A DNA stretch of 64,000 nt from Hypericum androsaemum (lineage: Eukaryota; Streptophyta; Magnoliopsida; Malpighiales; Hypericaceae). The notes beneath the pieces are model-generated. The model was not told the DNA's origin, did not search any database, and saw only the letters and a list, made by a program, of their open reading frames with translations. Below, in pieces: positions 1 through 11,810 of this stretch (the stretch's first letter is position 1; each line of letters begins with the position of its first letter). The translations under genes and the position numbers were made by a program. The stretch covers positions 14,444,475 to 14,508,474 of the forward strand of contig OZ023197.1 of assembly GCA_963995505.1 (NCBI GenBank). The letters are read 5' to 3'.

Positions 1-2031
1 GCCATCTAATAGAATAAGACTCCGGAGTCTATAGAAATCATGACGGGAATCTTGTCAGGCACTGATAAATATTTTTTCATTCCCGCGTTGCGAACCCAAA
101 AGACAAAAGAGCATCCCCTCCACGAACCCAAATGAATGTGGCCAACAAGTATTGGTTCTTAAATCACATTCTATATGCGTGTGTATTGATGGACATGTTT
201 TAGAGCCGATCTAGTAATATATATCTTATTTTAACTTATTCAAAATATATATATATATATATATATATCTTACATATTCCCTTGTCAACGACACAACAAT
301 CGACGATCCATTCCGAGCAGCATGGCTTTCCAACTCTTCAAAAGTGTCCAAGTAGACCCTGTACAGGTGCTTAATATATTCTTTGGGAAGCCGGTCGACA
401 ATACCTCTGTCCCACCTAATTTTTTAATTAATTTTCAGTAGAAAGCTATCATTTGATTTCTTCATAAATGGATTATAGGACACAAACCTGATCATTGCAT
501 CAGTTAGAATGGGAAGATCCTCAAATTCACCATATATATCATAAACGCCATCAAGAAAACCTATAAGGTTGCCTTGTTTGGTGTATTCAGCCCGAGCATA
601 AGCATAGTTAGGATCAGAATGTACAGAATCAGCCCAGAAGAAGAACTCCATAAGTCTGTCTCTTCCTAATGGTAACTTGGATGCAATTTCCTGATCCTTC
701 GACCACGTATCCGTATAATTTATACAAATATGAAAAAAGTTAGTTCAGTCGTATTAAAGGACATTTGACTTAATGGCAGAAGTATAAGAAGAATTTGACA
801 AAATTTTAAGGTTTGCAAGGTAATTACTGAAAGGCAAAAGTTTATCATTAGGCAAAAATAATATCTGCTAAGCAGCAACGGTATATTAAAAAGTAAGCTT
901 ACTTTGTACATGCTCTTTATCTCTTTTTGGTGTAGTAACTGAACCCGGTTGAAATCGAGCTTGGCAAGCTTAAGCAACGTATCATTCTTAGGCTCATAAT
1001 CATCATAGAAAGATATAAACTCTCCTGCTTTGAGCCTCACCGGACCCTTGTGCAATGGAGTCGACAGTGAACTATTTATCTCATCTGCCAAATCAGATTT
1101 CGATTGGGCCAAAATCTCCAAGTGGGTTATTGTAAAAGTTAGGGCTTCTTCAAGAATATCTTTTCTATTTGTTAGAACATGGGCAGCTTCGAACAGACTC
1201 AATAAGCCTTTCGGATCATTGGTAAGAGATTCCTTGAACTTTTGTGTCTTTTTGTCCTTGAACTTGTTGAAGATATCTGAATGACAAAAAAAAAGTTAGT
1301 ATCGGTATATTCTGTTATTCGTAAAAGGACTACGCTGAGAATTTTATGAGAGAGAAGAGAAATAGAGGACGGTTATCACTATGACATGGAAATATACTGA
1401 GAAATAAAACCAAAAAACTCCTAAGAACTATACTCCTATATGTATGGGCCAAGCCCGATGGAGTTTACAATAAAGATTTCTAATAAAGTTATAATTTGGA
1501 ACAAATCCTAATGTATAGGGTGCAATTCGATTTTTAAGGAAAATATAACTTGTGTTACTCTAGTGATTGCATTAATACATAAGAGAATTACACCAATTGC
1601 CTAAGTGGTCTCTATCTTTGGAAGTCCTCACACCAATTGTCTCTAACCTACAACAGTTTTCTATGTGATGACCGACCAGTTTGATGAAATCATTTTTTTA
1701 CTCTTTTTCAGTTAATTCCAGGAACTATTTTTTTTAATGTGATGAACAATTCAAGTATAAATCAGATGTTACCACTCGACATCTTAATTCCTTGTTGTCT
1801 AAAAACTCGAAATACAACTGCAACAGTATAAAGACCGTAATCTCTTTTCTCCAAGAGATCGAACTGCGAGTCGAAAATCTGATATAGCTGTCTCTCAATC
1901 TCGGGTTGAAAATGGTACGAGATGCCAAGACGAGATAGTAAGTCGATCAGTTTAATTCTCTCCACTCCATCAGTGGAAGTATCAAGTAACATGGCCACCA
2001 CTTTGCTCTTCAACTTCTTTACCGGCCGTAT
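1..2031 (-). pseudogene. TPS-a terpene synthase pseudogene T1 (exons 2-5 visible)
   Basis: By homology to T5 the exons are: exon 5 at 274-415, exon 4 at 488-706, exon 3 at 903-1276 and exon 2 from 1773 to about 2031. Positions 1-273 are intron 5, and exons 6-7 would lie left of the window. The TPS family converts prenyl diphosphates to terpenes. Visible motifs are the helix LIDLLSRLGISYHF in exon 2, RDR in exon 4 and DGVYD in place of DDxxD, so the second Asp is Gly. Several breaks are visible. The acceptor before exon 4 reads AC instead of AG. Exon 3 has one extra A just before its donor and lacks 18 nt. The 5' end of exon 2 carries a deletion, and no exon 1 is found upstream. Intron 2 is about 500 bp, against about 80 bp in T5, so it probably holds an insertion. 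I infer a dead copy. Confidence 0.88.
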
Positions 2032-2079
2032 CTCTACAAATACAATTATTTTGGGAGAATGTACGCCTGTACACATATG

Positions 2080-2400
2080 GTAGAGTGGCGCCGAGCTCTA
2101 TGAGAAGAGAGAGGGAGTTACCTACGTATCTCATAATTAAATTTTTTTTGAGAGAGTTATTTTCCAAAAAATTTACCCGGCTTGACTTTATATTAATCGG
2201 CCCAATAAATATTCAAATATCAGGTGGTATAAATCGAATAATATACTTAATAATCCGATTTGGACTCAGAGATGGTTTTCATGCGCTTTTTGCACTCTTA
2301 AGCCCCAATACAATATTAAGCTTTAGAGCCGAAAATAAAAAGTGCAAAACTAATCTTGTTTTGGGCCTTAATGGAAGCGAACATTAGGTCAACCACGTAT
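2080..2400. other. Spacer beside T1, related to 50620-50760
   Basis: No exon is seen. The segment shares blocks with 50620-50760: a gccgagctcta start, a ccgaaaataaa block and an attaggtc end. This suggests both are copies of one repeat or of one former 5' flank. It takes the place where exon 1 of T1 should be. Confidence 0.4.
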
Positions 2401-3420
2401 ATATAGTGGGTGTAATTGCTTATTGAACTACACAAGATCTTTGCTCTTTGTGGTTATCCCGATTTAGCCTAATCTTTTACTATAATATATCATAGTTTAT
2501 ACCAATCATCCATGTGCATAAGGTAGAGTTAGTCCCTACAAGAGTTGTCAACTGTAGGCGTCCTATGGAAGCCTGTTACAAAGATGGAGACGAGATTACT
2601 GATGGAAAGTCCGTAACAATTTTTTTACAAGTAAGTTCGTAAGGAATTGCATCAAACTCCTTTGCATTGATCCCACCCCTCTTTAATCCGTGGAGATTAG
2701 GGATGAAAAAAAAACTCATACAAACTGGATCAAACATTTATTTTATCCCCCGGGTCTAGGATAGAGTTTTGTCCTACTTCTAAAACTAAAATATGAGAGT
2801 TTGTACTAGATAGGTCATTATCCTACAATTGTCATTGTCATTGCCAACCACTGTACATCATCTCAAAAAAGACTATAAGTTTGGATTCAATTTCCTAAAT
2901 AAGTTTAAGATCCGACGAGTTAGCTAGGAGGGGGCGGGATTGGGTACGAAATACCCCCATTCTAAATGGTTTGAATTGAAAGACACGCGGAGTTTTTTTA
3001 CAAAAATATGGAACTACAGGGATCAAAATAAAAAAAGCCACGCAAGTCAGTATCGTGAACAGGATATGCCAGTATCGCAAACACGGAAAATACACTGGCC
3101 AGTATGACATAACAGGGCATGCCAGTATCACATAAAGGGCATGCCGGTATCACATAACTGGGCATGTCAGCGCGGTCTCTTTCTCTCCAAACTGTTCGGA
3201 ATCATTTCCTTCACTCCAAGCCCCCATTCTTTTTTAGGATAATTATTTTCAGAACTTTGGTGTTTGGTAAAATAGACGCTGGGGACTCTGTAATTTGTCT
3301 ACTAATTTTTTAGCCCTGTAGTTTTGTTTTTATTATACTTCAAAGTCTCTCGATAATATCATCATCAATTTTTTTAAGTAAATGACTAATCCTTAAAAAA
3401 CAAAAAAAATATAAACTAAT
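2401..3420. other. AT-rich spacer without recognisable gene
   Basis: I see no coding similarity. The stretch contains the short tandem repeat listed at 3045-3170 and many homopolymer A/T runs. Confidence 0.5.
3045..3170. repeat. Degenerate ~22-bp tandem repeat
   Basis: About five imperfect units carry a core like gggcatgccagtatcaca. The same kind of core (gggcat-accatt-gata) recurs in the long degenerate array at 51060-51540. Confidence 0.6.
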
Positions 3421-3676
3421 CAAGGAAAAGCTTCACCGACCGGACTCTCTCTCCTCACCACGCCGCCGGTCATTCCGGGTTCTCCGTCGCCCTCAAGGAC
3501 ACTGGCGCCGCCCTCAGCAACTGCGTCCACGGCGAGGCCCCTTCTCAAACCCACGCTCCCGTCTCCGCCGGATATGACATTCTTCAGCCAAAAATGCAAT
3601 AGATAGATTCCCACCCAGGAATTGAGGACGACGTGAAGAGATGCCGTTAGGTAAAGCTCTTTTTGAGGGAGACTAC
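3421..3676. other. GC-rich, coding-like segment of unknown origin
   Basis: Base composition changes sharply to GC-rich. The plus frame stays open for about 55 codons before a stop near 3600. I do not recognise the product. It ends exactly where the probable LTR at 3677 begins, so it may be a captured or truncated gene piece. Confidence 0.3.
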
Positions 3677-5276
3677 TGTTGGATTTTATAAACACGAACC
3701 CTAGGTTCGTAGCAGCGGAAGATAAAATTTTTCACCAACACCGAATCTGATCATGGCTGTATAACATAAAATCAAGATAACAACATAGTTAGAGAATTCT
3801 TACAGTGCGTTGTAGATCGAATCCTCAACTATGGTATCCACGTAGTCCTCATCTACGAACTCCTTGACAGTTGAAATCTTCGAGAATTCGCTAGGAGAAT
3901 TCTTTATCGAAGAAACTAGAGAAAATATGTGTCTTGTATCTAGGTTAATAAATTTTCTATGTAAAAACTCTTGATACCCACACACATATATATATAGTAA
4001 AATAATTAACCAACTCCTACCCTTTTAGGAGTAGGTTTCGCAGGAGGCAAGGTTGGAAGCCCTTAGTGACTTCCAACATTGACTTTCTTTTTGGGCCTCC
4101 AAGCCCATTCTATTATTTTCTTGACCCAGTCAATATGTCCAACATCTAATAGATTTTACTATACATATTATAATTAAATCTAACTTAATTAAATAATTAT
4201 AATTATAATTCTATCTAATAGAGTTATAATATTTCTCTATAGAATAAATATTCTTGATCAAATCAATATTTAATCTAACCAACTTCAATTCGTAAACTAA
4301 TACTACTTGTTGTGTGACCCATAGGCCCTCACATGCCAAGCGATTAGTCGAACTAATGGTCTTAGTCGAACCCTAGACAATAGACCAGACAATCTCAACA
4401 TATGAGGTACGTTGCGAGGATACTACAACTACCTGTAATGTGAAGCTCACAGTAATACGGTCCTTTCATTCACGAATACTCGATTAAGTCTTGAACATGA
4501 TTAAGTATCTATTCAAATAACTTAATCATATTATCTCATTCTACTAATTGATCATGTTGTCACTTTTAGACACCATTCCAAAAGTGACGTGCATTGGCCA
4601 ATGACTAACGATCCAATTAGTTATGAGAAGACAAGTATTATCTCCAAGTCTATTTGAGGAATGAATCCTATTCTTGGCTCAACTACCACGCACATGCACT
4701 TCGTGATGTACCCAACACATGCCGTATCTACCCCCTCAGGAGTGCAAGCATTGGTCATGGTCAAAGTCAATCACTCCGTACATGTCGTGCGTATTGACCT
4801 CAAGTCAGAGGACTATCACACTACTCCACAAACCGATATTCCCACAGACACGTAAATAGAATACACCAAACAGTTTCTCGGTCGGGTATGCCAATACTCT
4901 CCAAAGTATCTGTGCATCCATCATGAAAATACCTAGTATCTCGCAGTTGTGAGAACCACTACATCCTTTAAGGATATGATGCAGATCGCACACCAATCTC
5001 AATCGCATCATCGATATCCCATTCTCGATGATCATTGATTGTGGCTATTTAAGAACTACGTGCATAGTCATCTGAGATCTCAAATTCTCAATGACAATAC
5101 TAGTTCATGGGAACATAAACATAAATATATGCAAACAATCAAACATTATATTCATTTATGTAATGCCGACTATTATTAATGCACATTAATAATATAACTG
5201 AATGTCATCAAGTATAATGTCCTTATATCGATTGTCTCTAGGACATCTATACTAACAACGACGTCGTTGATGCCCA
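3677..5276 (-). mobile_element. Probable solo LTR or LTR-like repeat, ~1.6 kb
   Basis: The segment begins TGTTGGATTT and ends GATGCCCA, the TG...CA ends of an LTR, and shows no coding frame. Its right border is sharp: 11 bp later the T2 exon 7 stop codon starts, so it replaced the T2 3' flank. The 5-bp flanks (actac, ctaat) do not match, so there is no TSD support. It could instead be one LTR of a truncated element. Confidence 0.4.
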
Positions 5277-5287
5277 CTAATAAGTGA

Positions 5288-6151
5288 TCAGAGTGGGATG
5301 GGATCAAAGTAGATATTTTTCATCAAAGTCTCGGTGTAGGTTCCATCAGTCAACCCGTCTCCAATTCTGTAAGTGATTTCCAAATTACGGCCATAGTGGA
5401 ACACTCGCATTAGAATTCCCGTTGGAACTTTTCGACTCTTCCATTAGCTCTTCGTTCATAGTTTTCCATGCATCTGAAATCCTTCTTCGAAATTCAGCTT
5501 CTGTCTCTTCATCTTATGCATTATATTCTCTCTTATAGCTACTAAACGTACCGGTTAGATTTCCGGTACTCTCCTCTTCCCAATTTAAAAATTATCAGTT
5601 ACGATTGAATCACTAGTATAACAACTTATTTTAAATGATTGTTAAATCAAAACCTAACTTATATTATTTTGTTAAATTAAAAGTACTGCTTTTTTTCATA
5701 AGGTTGAAATTTTACAAGAATTCATAGAAAATATGAATACCTGCTTGGATTTAAAGACTAAAGTTGAATTATTAATTTCTTTCAAAAACTTAGAATTAAA
5801 GAAAGAAAACAAAAGATATCCCTTTATTCATTCTTTTTTTTAGTGTCTTTTATGCTTGCAAATGTTATCATTTTTGGTAGCTTTATTGTATGACTCTTCT
5901 TTGTCAACGTTCAACAATAAAAATTTACGTATAAGAAACTTCTTCCTTTAATAATTTTTTATTTTTAGTTAATTGTGATTGTAATAGCAAAAATTTACTT
6001 GTAAGAAAATTTACGGCCGCAATTTCTAATTGTAACCATGATGATCATCAATTTTGAATCGAACTTGTCAATTAATTGACTCCAAATCTCGACCTCCTAT
6101 TTTACGAGAACCTTCAATCATGCAATATGTAGTTACCTTGTGGCTGACCAA
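5288..6151 (-). pseudogene. TPS stub T2: exon 7, intron 6 and a 15-bp stub of exon 6
   Basis: Exon 7 homology runs 5288-5582 and ends with the family's usual terminal stop. It has an in-frame TAA at 5514-5516 where T5 encodes Thr in the NATDEE segment. It also has a 2-nt deletion in the codons equivalent to EESAK, and the acceptor AG is lost. Intron 6 follows, then exon 6 from 6137. After about 15 bp of exon 6 the sequence leaves TPS homology. The break point is the same in T4 and T7, so the truncation predates the copies. Confidence 0.88.
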
Positions 6152-7740
6152 GATAAAGCATGATATTTTGATTACAAAATTCCACGGTGTTATGTAACCA
6201 AAACAACCATTCCCAGGGTACGGCCGCAATAATGGCGATGAGGGGAGAAAGAACCGGCACAAGGATCCCTATCATCGCCGCCGCTCCCGGACCCTCTCTT
6301 TCCCGTCGTGGCATCTACCTCGGGATGGCTCCACAACGACAGCTTCACCCCGGCATCTCTCGAGGAAGCCTCGCCTTGCCCGGGGTTGATGAAGACGAGG
6401 AGGCAGCGGCCATGTTGGCTCCACAGGTTCCAGGTCGAATGAGGACCACTCCTAGGATGAGAAGGGGACGACGCCGCCGTGTTGGAACCGATGAGTAGGG
6501 CCCACCCTCCACCACCTCCAGGTCTATAGTCGGCGACCCTTTTTGGTGGCGTTTTGATTTCTCCTTCTAGTGGACGAGCTGAAGTTTTAGGAACTTTCGG
6601 TTTAGGACGCAAAATAAGCGAAGGATTATTTGGGTTTTAAAGTAATTGTGAAAAAAACAGGGATTGTTTGGTATTTTAGCCACCTGCCGCATCATGTTAG
6701 ACGCGAATGTGGCATTAGGGGTGTGCATTTGGGATATCCCGATCCCGAATACCGAATATCCCGAATACTGAATTGCAAAAAACCTCAATCCCGATCACGA
6801 TCCCGATCCCGAAATTAATTTGGTATCATACCGAATACCGAATTAAATTCGGAATTGGGATCGGGATTTAACCGTAATCCCGAATTTCACAAAAAATTCA
6901 GCATACAAAGCTTTCTTCTCCCATAAGTCCACAAAAAATCCAGCATCCACCACTGGCACAGCAAATCGAAAGCTTAGATAAGTCTACATCCACATAAGTC
7001 CACAAAAAATTGACACAAGTTTACATCGAAACCCTAATCTAAAATCCCAAATCAAAAAGACAAACCCTAAATTAAAAAACCCAAATCGAAATCTAGGTCA
7101 AATACCCAAATCGAAACTTACATTTAAGAGAGCAAGAGAGCTGGGTCATGAACTTTAATCTACTAAGCAGCCGTGAGGGACGAGCTCACGAGGGTGAGAC
7201 CGTGAGTTTCTGAGAGGGTGAGGCTTGGGGGGTGCGTTTCTGAGAGGGAGAGATTGTGAGAGTTTTTTTTCTTATATTTATATTTTGGAAAATTTCTATT
7301 TAGTACTTCGGTATTCGGTAAATTTTAGTATAATATTGGTATATCCCAAAATTTTACCGAATACCGAAATTCACCGAATTTTCCCAAAAATTACTACCGA
7401 ATACCGATATCCCGATCCCGAACTCCCGAATACCAAAAAAATTAGGGATATCTCGTATCCCAAATCCCATTTGCACACCCCTATGTGGCATGCCACGCCA
7501 TTGTCAACACATTGTCGTTTCAATGAGCACGGTTCAAGTAGCTACCTGGACCTCTAATTAATTTTAATTGTATAAGTTTGATTCAATTGATGGGTTTAAA
7601 ACCACAAGATATTTAAGTAATTTTGTTTGGAATACTACTTGGTACTAAAATGGATTTTTTCTAAATAGATTTGCTAAAAATCATGTCTTTATATAGAAAT
7701 CGCAAACAATTTTTACAGCCTGTTTGAAAACCTTAAAAAA
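6152..7740. other. Spacer module joined to the TPS stub (first of three copies)
   Basis: After the exon 6 break the sequence matches 40740-41399 and 62001-62660, starting gataaagca and passing through a GC-rich block near 6500. Its right part (7550-7740) matches the 3' flank of T5. In T5 and T8 this module leads straight into exon 7 of a TPS gene. Here the homology stops near 7740 and no TPS gene follows. This copy has about 230 bp extra (about 6240-6480) compared with the other two, and carries the hAT insertion at 6716-7483. Confidence 0.75.
6716..7483. mobile_element. hAT-like non-autonomous element, 768 bp
   Basis: The ends are TAGGGGTGTGCA and TGCACACCCCTA, an inverted repeat, flanked by the 8-bp duplication tgtggcat (6708-6715 and 7484-7491). 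The homologous modules near 41100 and 62360 have the empty site with one copy of that octamer, which proves insertion. The interior is low-complexity (ccgaata/cccgat runs) and has no transposase frame. An 8-bp TSD with this kind of end fits the hAT superfamily. Confidence 0.88.
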
Positions 7741-9043
7741 TAGGAAATAGAATTCATTTTCGAGTTCTGGGTTACTGGTTTCTGACTCATTTCCTCTTTG
7801 TTTTGATGTCCTTCTTAAGCAATGGTGTGTTGTGTCTATTTTTGTGTGATGGGTTTCAATCGTTCTCAGTTTTTTGTTTGCTTCATTTGGGTATATGCGA
7901 TGGTGTTTCTTTGCTTTTTTTTTGTTTTGTTTGAGATGGATTTGGAGGGGTATTTGACTTTTGCATGTGTGGATCTTGGATGGTTTTGGAAGGACTGAAG
8001 TGGGTTTTCTTCATTTGTAGGATCTTGAATGGGTTTTTTTAAATGTTATGTTCAAGGTCTCTGTAACCATCTCTGGGTTAGTGGGAGAGAAAATGTTAGC
8101 ATTATGTTCAAGCACTGTGCGAGATCTTCATGTAGTGAACTTGGCAACAGAAGGGACATCTTACTTCTCTTAACATCCCAACATATTTTGCTCTCTCTTC
8201 TCTATTTGGTCTTTGGTCTTAACATTGCATTCTGTTGAAAGGTTTTAGTGTGTCCCTTTAACAATGAAGTCCAAATTGAGTAACTGAAGGTTTGCTTGAA
8301 AGTCGCTACAAATGTTACAAGGTTCTGATAAGATTTAGTATAGGTCTGTTGTTGTCTCTTTTTTGTATAGTTTTATATAGTTTCTGTTCTTGCATTGGTT
8401 TTGATTGTTAATTACGGTACTCACCTTGTCACTGTCTTGAGTGTGTTGAAACAGTTGGAAGTTTTGGTGGCTTCTTGGATTTTTGGAGCTAAAGATTGGA
8501 CCTTTATCAGCTTTGACTTGTTGGTGCGACCTTGGTGGCATGGTTTCATGTTGTCCTATGTTTGTTGATGATTGATTGCATCTTTTATTGCTTCGGGGGT
8601 TTTCTGGCTTAGTCATTTTTCTGCAGGGTCTTTTTCTTGGTAAAAATCTCGTCCAGCTCTAAGGTTTAAGTCTTTTGCACAGGATAGCCATTATCAAGTT
8701 ATTTGGATTGACATCAATCAATTGGAAGGAATCTGCCTATTTGCGTATTGTTTTTTTTAAATAATGTTGTGTAGGCCAGCCAGAGATCAATATAAAGCCA
8801 TGGGATCAATTGTCGAAGGACTTTAGAGAGCGTACCAGATGGATCCACAGGTAACCTTATGTTTGCAAGAACTCGGACTTGGCAAGCCAATACATTGACC
8901 GTTGGGAATCGTTTTGGTCGCTATTAAAATTTCTTTGGGCTTGTTTGGCTAATGGCTTAGCGTTTGTGCTGTGGTATAAGATCTACATCGAATGGTACGT
9001 AGCAAGAATATTGCACTCTTTGGTTTCTTCAAATTATTCATAG
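7741..9043. other. Spacer, no supported gene
   Basis: The stretch is T-rich. Short open frames (for example 8029-8238 plus) show no recognisable domain. A short coding-like piece around 8775-8835 ends at a possible GT donor, but I cannot assign it. This is the DNA that replaced the expected TPS gene downstream of the module. Confidence 0.4.
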
Positions 9044-9048
9044 CCTAT

Positions 9049-9388
9049 TGATGGAGATGAAGCTGCATTACTTTATATGGATAAACATGACCGTAACTTG
9101 CGGTGGAAGGCAGCTATTTAATTGCAGTTGATAAGCTTTGTTTTTTGTTTATTTGCTTATTCGAACTTTTTTGATTGTTTAGATAAGTTTGGTCAGTTCG
9201 TATTTCAATTCCATTAGGTCTCTATGTACTCCTTATAAGGAGAAGTTGTCTGTGACGTTTTGGGGAGACTTGGAATAAGTATATTGCTATTGAGTTTACC
9301 TCAAACCCTTGTCGCTCTTTCCGGATATTCAAAGAATCAACGGAATTCGACCCTATTGTTCGTGTTCTCGATATCTTTCGCTGCATCA
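9049..9388 (+). repeat. 5' LTR of the Ty3 element
   Basis: Starts TGATGGAGATG and ends GCTGCATCA. It is nearly identical to 11466-11805. The few differences between the two LTRs indicate moderate age. Confidence 0.9.
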
Positions 9389-9422
9389 GTTGGTATCTAG
9401 AGACCAGCGTACGCTCCTCGCC

Positions 9423-10256
9423 ATGCCGCCACGGCGTGATAATCAATGAGAGGTACCGGATCTGTCCAACTTTGAGCACCGTCTGGATACGATGACTCAA
9501 CAGATGGCTGCTCTTCAGCATCAGCAGAGCGAGATTCTAGGCTTGCTCCAAGCCCAACTCGCATCTGGTCCGAGAGAGCCTCCTCGTGCTGTCCCCATGG
9601 CACCCACGGTGCAAGGTGATCTTTCTTCGTCTGATGATGAGGCGACGATCGACAATCCTTTCGTTCCTTTGGCCACACAAGAGGACAATCGGCGACCCCA
9701 TCACCGTTGGGATTCCGGTTTCAAGCTTGACATACCGGACTTTACAGGAAGTTTAGAGCCAGATGAATTGTTGGATTAGCTCGTGTCTGTCGAGGAGATA
9801 CTCGATTTTAAGGCTGTATCTGCTGCCCGCCGTGTCTCACTGGTGGTGACACGTTTTCGAGGACGTGCTGCGGCTTGGTGGCACCAACTTAAAGCGACCC
9901 GCGCACGCCAGCAAAAGCCTAAGATAACCTCCTGGGAGAAGTTCACCAAGCACTTGCGGGCAGCTTTCTTACCGTACAATTACACCCGTATATTATATCA
10001 GAAGTTGCAAAACTTGAGGCAAGACACACGCACAGTTGATCAGTACACGGAGGAGTTCTTTCAATTGCTTGCACGAAATGACCTAACTGAGTCGGACGAT
10101 CAACTGGTCTCTCGTTATATTGGAGGTCTTCGACTCCAACTTCAAGACGTCCTCAATCTTTTCGCACCTACGACGGTCTCTGAAGCACATCAACGTGCAA
10201 TTTTGGTGGAACGCCAATTTTCTCGACGATCAACTGGTCCTTTTTTTGGTGGGTAG
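9423..10256 (+). pseudogene. Ty3 gag, broken by stops
   Basis: The frame opens at the ATG at 9423 (MPPRRDNQ) and meets TGA at 9447. It reopens through a glutamine-rich N-terminus and meets TAG at 9777-9779. It continues through a typical retrotransposon gag domain (about 9783-10230) with the AAAWWHQL and WEKFTKHLRAAF segments. Gag forms the capsid particle. Both stops lie in the same frame, so they look like point mutations in a former single ORF. Confidence 0.85.
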
Positions 10257-10271
10257 CCACGATCCAATCCG

Positions 10272-11052
10272 ATGGTGTCTTCGGATGCAAATCCAAACAT
10301 GACCAGCGGTCCTTCCCCACAGTCATTGACTCGTTCTTCAATAGATACCAAGAGTCCCCCTTTTAATCGGCCTGGCCAATGCTTTTCTTGTGGTGAGTAC
10401 GGTCATCGTCAAGCTCACTGTCCTAAGCTTTCGAATACTCGCGGTTTGTTGGTGGAGAGTTCTGATCTAAATGAGTCATCCAATGCTTCACCTTATGATG
10501 ATCCGGGCAACAATATGGGAGCCGTGGAATATTTGGCAGGCGATGTTGGCCAGGCACTGGTCCTTCGGCGAGCGTATCTATCCCCTCATCAGCCGGAGGA
10601 CGTTGTTCAACGACATGCTCTTTTCGAGTCAACATGCACCATTGGAGGTAAGGTGTGTAAGTTTATAATTGATTCAGGGTCGTGTGAAAATGTTATTGCT
10701 GCTGACGCTATGTCTAAGCTTGCCCTTCCTTCGGAGGCTCATCCGCACCCATATACTTTGGCCTGGCTACAAATGGGAAACACCGTGGCCGTTGATCGCC
10801 GCGTGTTGGTCCGATTCTGTATTTGGCAACAAGTACGTTGACAACGTGTGGTGCGACATAATGCCCATGGATGCCTGCCACCTCTTATTGGGCCGTCCTT
10901 GGCAATTTGATCGGGGAGTGATACACGATGGGCGGCAAAACACTTACTCCTTCACCTTTTCGGGACAGAACCTCGTATTAGTGCCGCCTTCTCTTCCGAC
11001 ACCAGCTCTCCCGCCAGATGACAATGTCTTACTTCTCAAGAGGACTGCATTC
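10272..11052 (+). pseudogene. Ty3 nucleocapsid knuckle and aspartic protease
   Basis: The frame from 10272 carries a CX2CX4HX4C zinc knuckle (CFSCGEYGHRQAHC) and then a protease active site, IIDSGSCENVI, where Ser-Cys follows the catalytic Asp. A frameshift near 10830 moves the rest of the protease, ending at MDACHLLLGRPW, into another frame. The domain that should follow, reverse transcriptase, is missing. Confidence 0.85.
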
Positions 11053-11069
11053 CTCACTAGGAGCTACAT

Positions 11070-11523
11070 TCCTCCTACTGTTTGTTCGGACAATAAATAT
11101 GCGGCTGACTTGATGACCGACTCTCGTCGCCAGGATTGTCTAGCGATCGCTAATGCCCTGTATCTGCGAGCTACTACCGTTGAGCGTCGGAATGTTCAGT
11201 TCGAGATAGGAGATTTTGTTTGGGCGGTCTTGACGAAAGATTGATTTCAAGCCCACGAGTACACCAAGTTATCTTCGCGAAAGATAGGCCCTGTCGAGAT
11301 CATTGACAAGATCAACCCAATTGTTGTTCGCTTGCATCTTCCGAGTCATATTCATACTTCAGATTTGTTCAACGTTAAACATCTGGTTCCTTTCACCGGT
11401 GATGAATCGTCTGGAGATGAAGCTGCATCCGATTCGAGGGCGAATCGTTTCGAAGAGGGAGGGAATGATGGAGATGAAGCTGCATTACTTTATCTGGATA
11501 AATATGACCGTAACTTGCGGTAG
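11070..11523 (+). pseudogene. Ty3 integrase C-terminal remnant
   Basis: After the internal deletion the translation shows the end of a Ty3 integrase: an FEIGDFVWAVLTKD segment, a stop at 11242-11244, then KIGPVEIIDKINP and DLFNVKHLVPF. It runs into the right LTR, as in intact elements. Confidence 0.75.
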
Positions 11524-11805
11524 AAGGCAGCTATTTAATTGCAGTTGATAAGCTTTGTTTTTTGTTTATTTGCTTATTAGAACTTTTTTGATTGTTTAGA
11601 TAAGTTTGGTCAGTTCGTATTTCAATTCCATCAGGTCTCTATGTACTCCTTATAAGGAGAAGTTGTCTGTGACGTTTTGGGGAGACTTGGAATAAGTATA
11701 TTGCTATTGAGTTTACCTCAAACCCTTGTCGCTCTTTTCGGATATTCAAAGAATCAACAGAATTCGACCCTATTGCTCGTGTTCTCGATATCTTTCGCTG
11801 CATCA
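11466..11805 (+). repeat. 3' LTR of the Ty3 element
   Basis: Matches 9049-9388. Followed directly by the target duplication cctat. Confidence 0.9.
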
Positions 11806-11810
11806 CCTAT

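Larger units (their letters stand above)
9049..11805 (+). mobile_element. Internally deleted Ty3-type LTR retrotransposon, 2757 bp
   Basis: Two 340-bp LTRs (9049-9388 and 11466-11805) are flanked by the 5-bp duplication cctat (9044-9048 and 11806-11810). A primer-binding site like tRNA-iMet (tggtatct) follows the left LTR, and a purine-rich tract (gagggagggaa) precedes the right one. The interior keeps gag, zinc knuckle, protease and the C-terminal end of integrase. Reverse transcriptase, RNase H and the integrase core are deleted, so it cannot move by itself. Confidence 0.93.

Noticed and set aside
3677..5276. Full LTR retrotransposon
   Set aside because: No coding region, PBS or second LTR; only LTR-like ends without a TSD, so kept as a probable LTR only.
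6187..6612. Overlapping ORFs of 103-140 codons in the GC-rich module
   Set aside because: The frames are not conserved in the two other module copies and show no domain; composition effect.
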